NCBI GenBank assembly: GCA_001818435.1
Contig: MHKO01000019.1
Coordinates: forward strand, 1 to 24,056
Direction of reading: 5' to 3'
Source of the DNA: Candidatus Komeilibacteria bacterium RIFCSPLOWO2_02_FULL_48_11
GTDB lineage: Bacteria; Patescibacteriota; Patescibacteriia; UBA2169
Length of the DNA stretch: 24,056 nucleotides
Made by a program: the position numbers and the translations under genes. The notes beneath the pieces are model-generated. The model was not told the DNA's origin, made no database searches, and saw nothing but the letters and a program-made list of their open reading frames with translations. Position 1 is the stretch's first letter; the number at the start of each line of letters is the position of its first letter. This document shows positions 20,428 through 24,056 of this stretch, in pieces.

Positions 20428-21273
20428 ATGAAGTTTGGCGCTCATGTTTCCATTGCCGGCGGAATACCGAACGCGCCTCAAAATGCGGCTCTCTTAGGGT
20501 GCGAGGTTTTTCAAATGTTTTCCCGCTCCCCGCGCGGGGGCAAGGCTGCAGCCATAACGCCGGAAGTAGGGCGAGTCTTTCAGGCTGAATGCAAAAAACA
20601 CAAGCAAGCGGCGGCCTATATCCATGCGCCGTACTACATAAATTTCGCTTCGGAAAATAACCGCATCCGCTATGGCTCTATTGCCGTTATCTGCGATGAG
20701 TTGGAACGGGCGTCAGCGTTGGGAGTAAAAGCAATCATGACGCATCTTGGCAGCGCTAAAGACACAACTTCGGAGCAGGCTATTAAAATAACAGCCGAAG
20801 GAATTACTAAAGTGCTGAAAGGTTATAGAGGCCAGTCTAAATTGTTGCTGGAGCTTTCAGCCGGGTCGGGCGAGATAATCGGCGACACGTTTGAAGAGAT
20901 GGCTGAAATAATCAAGCTGGCGGAAAAAACATTGGGCAAAAAAAACGTAATCGGAGTCTGTCTTGACACCGCCCACATCTTCGCGTCAGGTTATGATATC
21001 CGAGACAAGAAGTCGGTTGAGGCCACGCTTAAGGCTTTTGACAAGGTTATTGGTTTGAAAAGATTGGGCGTCATTCATGCCAATGACTCTATGATTCCTT
21101 TGGGAGAAAAAAAAGACCGGCACGAGCATCTGGGCCGCGGCAAAATCGGCCTTGAATGTTTTCGCGCCCTGGCCCGTCATCCCAAATTAAAAAAGATTGA
21201 CATGATCGTGGAAACGCCGACTCAGGCGGGAATGAAGAAAGACATTGCACTGTTAAAGAAAATGCGGGGGTAA
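20428..21273 (+). CDS. nfo: Endonuclease IV (AP endonuclease)
   Basis: A base-excision-repair enzyme cutting 5' of abasic sites. It is 281 residues, the usual length. The TIM-barrel signatures are visible: GAHVSIAGG (4-12), FQMFSRSPRG, the zinc ligands in YIHAPYYINFAS, ELSAGSGEIIG, GVCLDTAHIFASGYD, VIHANDSM, DRHEHLGRGKIG and DMIVETPT. All metal-binding His/Asp/Glu positions look intact. It begins 11 nt after the trigger-factor stop, so it belongs to the same operon. A palindromic element follows. Confidence 0.93.
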   Translation: MKFGAHVSIAGGIPNAPQNAALLGCEVFQMFSRSPRGGKAAAITPEVGRVFQAECKKHKQAAAYIHAPYYINFASENNRIRYGSIAVICDELERASALGVKAIMTHLGSAKDTTSEQAIKITAEGITKVLKGYRGQSKLLLELSAGSGEIIGDTFEEMAEIIKLAEKTLGKKNVIGVCLDTAHIFASGYDIRDKKSVEATLKAFDKVIGLKRLGVIHANDSMIPLGEKKDRHEHLGRGKIGLECFRALARHPKLKKIDMIVETPTQAGMKKDIALLKKMRG

Positions 21274-21277
21274 ATTT

Positions 21278-21349
21278 GTAGAGACGGCCGCGATGCGGCG
21301 TCTCTGGTTTTTGTCGTTTAACGAGACGCCCCAACGGGGCCGTCTCTAC
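21278..21349. repeat. Nested palindromic element
   Basis: GTAGAGACGGCC (21278-21289) pairs perfectly with GGCCGTCTCTAC (21338-21349). Inside, GGCGTCTC (21297-21304) pairs with GAGACGCC (21323-21330), leaving an 18-nt T-rich loop. It is a typical intergenic repeat of the kind found in many copies in such genomes. It may also end transcription of nfo. Confidence 0.6.
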
Positions 21350-21360
21350 GCAAGGAATAT

Positions 21361-21615
21361 ATGCAAATTAAAATCAAGGTCACCCCGCGCGCTCGGGAGA
21401 ACAAGATTATTGGTTGGAACGGCGACATTTTGCGTGTTCATGTGACGGCGCCGCCGGTTGAGGGCAAGGCTAATAAGGCCTTGATTGATTTTTTGGCGGA
21501 AGAATGGGGCGTGGCTCATTCTAATATCAAGATTATTAGAGGAGAAACAAGTAGAGAGAAGGTTTTAGAAGTGCCAGATAACTTGAAACTGCCTTTACAA
21601 AATACTCTAATTTGA
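21361..21615 (+). CDS. DUF167 (YggU, UPF0235) family protein
   Basis: An 84-residue conserved protein of unknown function. IKVTPRARENKIIG (residues 4-17), LRVHVTAPPVEGKANKALIDFLA and IIRGETSREKVLEV are the standard blocks of the family, which has a mixed alpha/beta fold. It is complete at the usual length. It sits between the palindromic element and tRNA-Gly, with only 15 nt from its stop to the tRNA. Confidence 0.9.
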   Translation: MQIKIKVTPRARENKIIGWNGDILRVHVTAPPVEGKANKALIDFLAEEWGVAHSNIKIIRGETSREKVLEVPDNLKLPLQNTLI

Positions 21616-21618
21616 TAG

Positions 21619-21624
21619 TATAAA
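21619..21624 (+). promoter_or_regulatory. -10 box of tRNA-Gly
   Basis: TATAAA ends 6 nt before the first base of the tRNA, so transcription would begin at or within a base of its 5' end. A weak TTTACA lies 19 nt upstream. Confidence 0.5.
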
Positions 21625-21630
21625 TTTTAC

Positions 21631-21705
21631 GCGGGCGTAGTACAACGGTTAGTACGCGTGCTTGCCAAGCACGATACGGCGGTTCAATTCCGCTCGCCCG
21701 CTCCA
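21631..21705 (+). tRNA. tRNA-Gly (GCC)
   Basis: Acceptor GCGGGCG pairs with CGCCCGC, T is the discriminator base, and CCA is encoded (21703-21705). The anticodon GCC is at 21664-21666 in a CTTGCCAAG-type arm. The T arm is GCGG-TTCAATT-CCGC. All four arms fold. Its 3' end forms part of the long inverted repeat at 21697-21744. Confidence 0.95.
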
Positions 21706-21744
21706 AAACAGAGTCCATTGTTGCGGGCTCTGTTTTGGAGCGGG
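21697..21744. terminator. 20-bp inverted repeat overlapping the tRNA-Gly 3' end
   Basis: CCCGCTCCAAAACAGAGTCC (21697-21716) pairs with 21725-21744, with a single G-T pair and an 8-nt loop. The inner AAAACAGAG/CTCTGTTTT part is a terminator. The outer part uses the last bases of the tRNA, including its CCA. Confidence 0.65.
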
Positions 21745-21751
21745 ATGGCTC

Positions 21752-21780
21752 TTGACATTGTGTAAGATAGTATATACACT
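21752..21780 (+). promoter_or_regulatory. Promoter of the BrnT/BrnA module
   Basis: TTGACA (21752-21757), a 17-nt spacer and TACACT (21775-21780), ending 6 nt before the ATG at 21787. The message should be leaderless. TATACA at 21773 is an alternative -10. Confidence 0.6.
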
Positions 21781-21786
21781 ATAAAC

Positions 21787-22083
21787 ATGGTAATTTTGCC
21801 AAAACCAATAACCTTTGAATGGGACAAGGGTAATTCTGACAAAAACTGGATAAAACACAAGATAGCCGATAAGGAGTGCGAAGAGCCTTTCTTTGACCAA
21901 CAAAAGAAAATTATTGAAGATGTGCGGCATTCCGAAAATGAGCAGCGGTTTCTTTTGTTCGGGCAAACGAAACTGAGTCGTTTAGTTGTCATAGTTTTTA
22001 CCATAAGACACAATCGCGTGCGCGTTATTTCGGCTCGCAACATTAATAAAAAGGAGAAGACTATTTATGAAAAAGCCTCTTAA
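21787..22083 (+). CDS. brnT: BrnT family toxin
   Basis: A 98-residue RelE-fold ribonuclease toxin. ITFEWDKGNSDKNWIKHKI is the family start (WDxxKxxxNxxKH). FFDQQKKIIEDVRHSENEQRFLLFGQT follows, then RLVVIVFTIRHNRVRVISARNINKKEK, with the conserved R-ISAR end. The catalytic Lys/Arg cluster is present. It precedes a BrnA-like antitoxin and overlaps it by 17 nt, the normal toxin-first order of brnTA. It is transcribed from a leaderless-type promoter and sits between two tRNA genes. Confidence 0.88.
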   Translation: MVILPKPITFEWDKGNSDKNWIKHKIADKECEEPFFDQQKKIIEDVRHSENEQRFLLFGQTKLSRLVVIVFTIRHNRVRVISARNINKKEKTIYEKAS

Positions 22084-22351
22084 ACTGCCAAAATTTAGAA
22101 ATGAGGATGAGGAGCGTGATTTTTGGTCCAAGATCGATTTGTCGGAGTATTTGGAGCCTGAAGATTTTAAACCTGTTTCTTTTCCCAATCTAAAACCGAC
22201 CACGCGCTCAGTATCTATTCGTATTCCAGAGCACATACTTTTCCGAGTAAAAGAACAGGCGAACGAATTAAACGTGCCTTATCAGTCACTCATAAAACAG
22301 TATATTGCGCATGGCATAATTCGAGAACAAAGAGAACGGTCTCGCGCATAA
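22067..22351 (+). CDS. brnA: BrnA-like antitoxin (CopG/ribbon-helix-helix)
   Basis: A 94-residue antitoxin. The N-terminal half (KKPLKLPKFRNEDEERDFWSKIDLSEYL) is the toxin-binding part. The C-terminal half (TRSVSIRIPEHILFRVKEQANELNVPYQSLIKQYI) is a ribbon-helix-helix DNA-binding domain that would repress the operon. AAAAGGAGAAG precedes the ATG inside the end of brnT, so translation is coupled. A terminator follows at 22385-22419. Confidence 0.85.
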   Translation: MKKPLKLPKFRNEDEERDFWSKIDLSEYLEPEDFKPVSFPNLKPTTRSVSIRIPEHILFRVKEQANELNVPYQSLIKQYIAHGIIREQRERSRA

Positions 22352-22384
22352 TTTTAGCTCAAACGGTCTTTGTCGGCTCACTCC

Positions 22385-22419
22385 AAAAGATAGCCTATAA
22401 GATTCGCGGGCTATTTTTT
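22385..22419 (+). terminator. Terminator of brnTA
   Basis: AAAAGATAGCC (22385-22395) pairs with GGCTATTTTTT (22409-22419), with one G-T pair and a T-run. Confidence 0.7.
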
Positions 22420-22426
22420 GTTTGCC

Positions 22427-22455
22427 TTGATTGTTTGTGTTATTTGCGATACAGT
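22427..22455 (+). promoter_or_regulatory. Promoter of tRNA-Leu
   Basis: TTGATT (22427-22432), 17 nt and TACAGT (22450-22455), 10 nt before the tRNA, so the 5' leader would be only 3-4 nt. Confidence 0.6.
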
Positions 22456-22465
22456 TTTGGTGTCT

Positions 22466-22549
22466 GCCCGGGTGGCGAAATGGTATACGCACAACACTTA
22501 AAATGTTGCGCCGCAAGGCTTGCGAGTTCGAGTCTCGCCCCGGGCACCA
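22466..22549 (+). tRNA. tRNA-Leu (UAA)
   Basis: Acceptor GCCCGGG pairs with CCCGGGC, A is the discriminator base, and CCA is encoded (22547-22549). The anticodon arm is CAACA-CTTAAAA-TGTTG with anticodon TAA at 22499-22501. A long class II variable arm (GCGCCGCAAGGCTTGC region) and a GAGTTCGAGTC T arm fit tRNA-Leu. Confidence 0.95.
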
Positions 22550-22550
22550 C

Positions 22551-22584
22551 GCAAAAGACCCTGAAAAACATCGGGGTTTTTTGC
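22551..22584 (+). terminator. Terminator after tRNA-Leu
   Basis: GCAAAA(G)ACCC (22551-22560) pairs with GGGT(T)TTTTGC (22574-22584) and contains a T6 run. It starts one nt after the tRNA. Confidence 0.7.
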
Positions 22585-22668
22585 ATTATTTTAGTATTGG
22601 GCTTGCTTTTGCGCTTGGGTTAGATTAAGGTAAAAGCAGTTTTAAAACAGGTCATAGGGGGGGGCGGC

Positions 22669-22697
22669 TTGATTGCCCTCTGACAATTTATTATACA
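22669..22697 (+). promoter_or_regulatory. Promoter of the pyr genes
   Basis: TTGATT (22669-22674), 17 nt and TATACA (22692-22697). The start codon at 22712 has a GGGAGGG SD 7-8 nt upstream, so the leader is very short, barely holding the SD. A G8 run lies just upstream, at about 22657-22664. Confidence 0.5.
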
Positions 22698-22711
22698 ACA
22701 GGGAGGGCAAG

Positions 22712-23707
22712 ATGAAATTGCGCGGCATTGATTTTAGGCACGCGTTGAACGCCTCCGGCGCCAGAAATTTTTTTGGTGATGGCTGGAAGCAAACGCGGCT
22801 GGTTGATTTATTCGGCGGTTGGAACGGCTCCACGTTCGTGGCCAAGACCACAACCATGGAAGCGCGCATGGAGCCCGAGAGAGGACTGGGCAACATGCGG
22901 CTTGACCCAGTGACCTTGCAGCCGGTTGATTGGTTCCCGGACTGCATCTGGTTCGATTTTTGGCGAGCCATTACCCTGAACGCGGTTGGGCTCTCAGGCC
23001 CGGGCGCGAGCGCGCTTTTAGCCCGTAATTTGTGGCAGCAGCGCACAAAACCGTTTTTCATTTCGTTCATGTCGGTGGCCCCGACTTGCGAGGAACGGCT
23101 GGCCGAACTTAGTACTTTCGTTGTCTTGCTACAGTTGGAAATGTGGCGGTTTTGCGCCAAGTTCGGGCTACAGACAAACATCTCTTGCCCGAACGTCGGG
23201 CTCGATCCAAGGGAATTGATTCCAGAAGCGCACTCAGCCCTGGACATTGCCGCGGTTCTCGGTATTCCGCTGGTAATCAAAATCAGCGTGGAGGCTGACC
23301 CGCAAGACGCGGCCAACATTGCCAGTCACCCGCAGTGCGACGCGCTCTGCGTGGGTAACACGGTCAAGTTCGGCAGACTGCCGGAGAGAATCGACTGGGT
23401 TGGTTTGTTCGGCACAGCCGATCCCGCTAAATCGCCGCTTGCAAAGTATGGCGGTGGAGGACTTTCTGGACCGCCTCTTTTTCCGGTTCTCTGCGAGTGG
23501 CTTTGGCAGTACCGGCAGATCGACCAAACCACGCCCATCAGCGCTTGCGGCGGCATCTTCAGAGCGCGCGACGCGCTCTGGCTTTTTGAGAACCGAGGCG
23601 TCAACGCCGTGGAGCTGGGCACTGTGGCTACACTCCGTCCTTGGCGCGTGCAGAGGATCATTCATGCAGTAAATCGGTATTTTACAGAGAAAGAGGAGGA
23701 GTGTTGA
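22712..23707 (+). CDS. pyrD: Dihydroorotate dehydrogenase
   Basis: Oxidises dihydroorotate to orotate, the fourth step of pyrimidine synthesis. The 331-residue flavin TIM barrel shows NISCPN (156-161), the strand VIKISVEAD with the FMN-contacting Lys, YGGGGLSGPPLFP, and ISACGGIFRARDA with VELGTVA, the phosphate-binding end of the barrel. The N-terminal part (VAKTTTMEARMEPERGLGNMRLDP) is less usual. Whether it is class 1 or 2 is not clear: the catalytic base region FMSVAPTCEERL is ambiguous. I chose ATG 22712, which has a GGGAGGG SD. The stop overlaps the start of the dihydroorotase gene by one base. Confidence 0.82.
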   Translation: MKLRGIDFRHALNASGARNFFGDGWKQTRLVDLFGGWNGSTFVAKTTTMEARMEPERGLGNMRLDPVTLQPVDWFPDCIWFDFWRAITLNAVGLSGPGASALLARNLWQQRTKPFFISFMSVAPTCEERLAELSTFVVLLQLEMWRFCAKFGLQTNISCPNVGLDPRELIPEAHSALDIAAVLGIPLVIKISVEADPQDAANIASHPQCDALCVGNTVKFGRLPERIDWVGLFGTADPAKSPLAKYGGGGLSGPPLFPVLCEWLWQYRQIDQTTPISACGGIFRARDALWLFENRGVNAVELGTVATLRPWRVQRIIHAVNRYFTEKEEEC

Positions 23708-24056
23708 TGGACACAATCACGATTCGTCGGCCAGATGACTGGCACGTGCATCTGCGTGAGGGCGAGCTTATGCCCCACATGGCGCGTTTGACTGCTGCTC
23801 AGTTCGCCCGGGCCACGGTCATGCCCAACACTTTACACCCACCGATCAGGACAGCGGCTGATGCTCTGGCTTACCGCCAGAAGATTGAGGCGGCCACGCG
23901 GGGTATGGATTTTACCCCGATCATGACCACCAAGTTGTATCCAACAACTACTGTGGCTATGATCAAGGGCGCGTGGGAAACTGGGGTGCGGGCGGCCAAG
24001 CTCTACCCCGAGGGCGTAACCACGCATTCCGAGGACGGCATCTCGCTTGAGAATAT
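23707..24056 (+). CDS. pyrC: Dihydroorotase, N-terminal part (runs off the window)
   Basis: Closes carbamoyl aspartate to dihydroorotate, the step before pyrD. 116 residues are visible. RRPDDWHVHLREG (7-19) is the HxH zinc motif. ATVMPNT follows, and RAAKLYPEGVTTHSEDGI carries the Lys that is carbamylated to bridge the zinc ions. The KLYP form is that of the E. coli PyrC-type (class II) enzymes. The start overlaps the pyrD stop (TGATG) and has GAGGAGG upstream, so the two genes are coupled. The 3' end is outside the window. Confidence 0.9.
   Translation, partial: MDTITIRRPDDWHVHLREGELMPHMARLTAAQFARATVMPNTLHPPIRTAADALAYRQKIEAATRGMDFTPIMTTKLYPTTTVAMIKGAWETGVRAAKLYPEGVTTHSEDGISLEN

Noticed and set aside
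22355..22395. Possible attachment-site copy of the tRNA-Gly 3' end downstream of brnTA
   Set aside because: Only CTCCAAAA plus scattered bases match the tRNA end; too short, and it coincides with a terminator stem.
22642..23716. Leftward ORFs opposite pyrD
   Set aside because: Antisense shadows of a conserved flavoenzyme with promoter and SD on the plus strand.
1..24056. Recoded TGA (Gracilibacteria/SR1 code)
   Set aside because: Several genes end at TGA in the right place (for example 3448-3450 and 23705-23707), with no in-frame TGA at conserved glycines.

Overview
The window looks like the chromosome of a Candidate Phyla Radiation (Patescibacteria, probably Parcubacteria-like) bacterium. 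The grounds are gene content and style. There is a UPF0102 protein, a trigger factor without its PPIase domain, two TrmB-type regulators and a single-pass envelope protein with a proline tail. Four toxin-antitoxin modules and many genes with no recognisable family are also present. Many genes lack a Shine-Dalgarno (SD) site and have a -10 box about 6 nt before the ATG (leaderless). TGA is used as a stop, so this is not the recoded Gracilibacteria/SR1 group. The lineage is an inference from style and was not checked by phylogeny.

Region 1 (1-3957) is accessory. A TrmB regulator is followed by terminators on both strands. Two divergent sigma70-like promoters then flank an AT-rich spacer. The rightward one leads into an elaborate folded leader and a series of very small ORFs with near-perfect SD sites, separated by many hairpins, closed by a bidirectional terminator at 3909-3950. 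None of these small proteins is recognised; one carries CxxC pairs like a zinc ribbon. This is the best candidate for an undescribed system.

Region 2 (3954-8336) is mostly leftward. It holds a CCA-adding tRNA nucleotidyltransferase with an apparent N-terminal frameshift, and a decayed IS630-family element with readable terminal inverted repeats. That element has cut the end off a RelE-type toxin, which sits behind its AbrB-like antitoxin. A second TrmB regulator and a DUF3800 protein follow. A short candidate ncRNA (promoter plus terminator) lies between the last two, antisense to the end of the DUF3800 gene.

Region 3 (8390-11017) is rightward and accessory: a second promoter-to-terminator group of three unknown SD-led ORFs, then two toxin-antitoxin-like pairs.

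Region 4 (11238-21615) is mostly housekeeping: methyltransferase, membrane protein, UPF0102 nuclease-like protein, envelope protein, GT2 glycosyltransferase, NusA, H+-pyrophosphatase, PlsC-like acyltransferase, trigger factor, endonuclease IV and a DUF167 protein. Its gaps carry a 123-nt fold-back element, a MITE-like element with 19-bp inverted ends, a second palindrome, and a hairpin directly after the nusA promoter.

Region 5 (21619-24056) has tRNA-Gly(GCC), a BrnT/BrnA module, tRNA-Leu(UAA) and the start of a pyrimidine operon (dihydroorotate dehydrogenase, then dihydroorotase running off the window).
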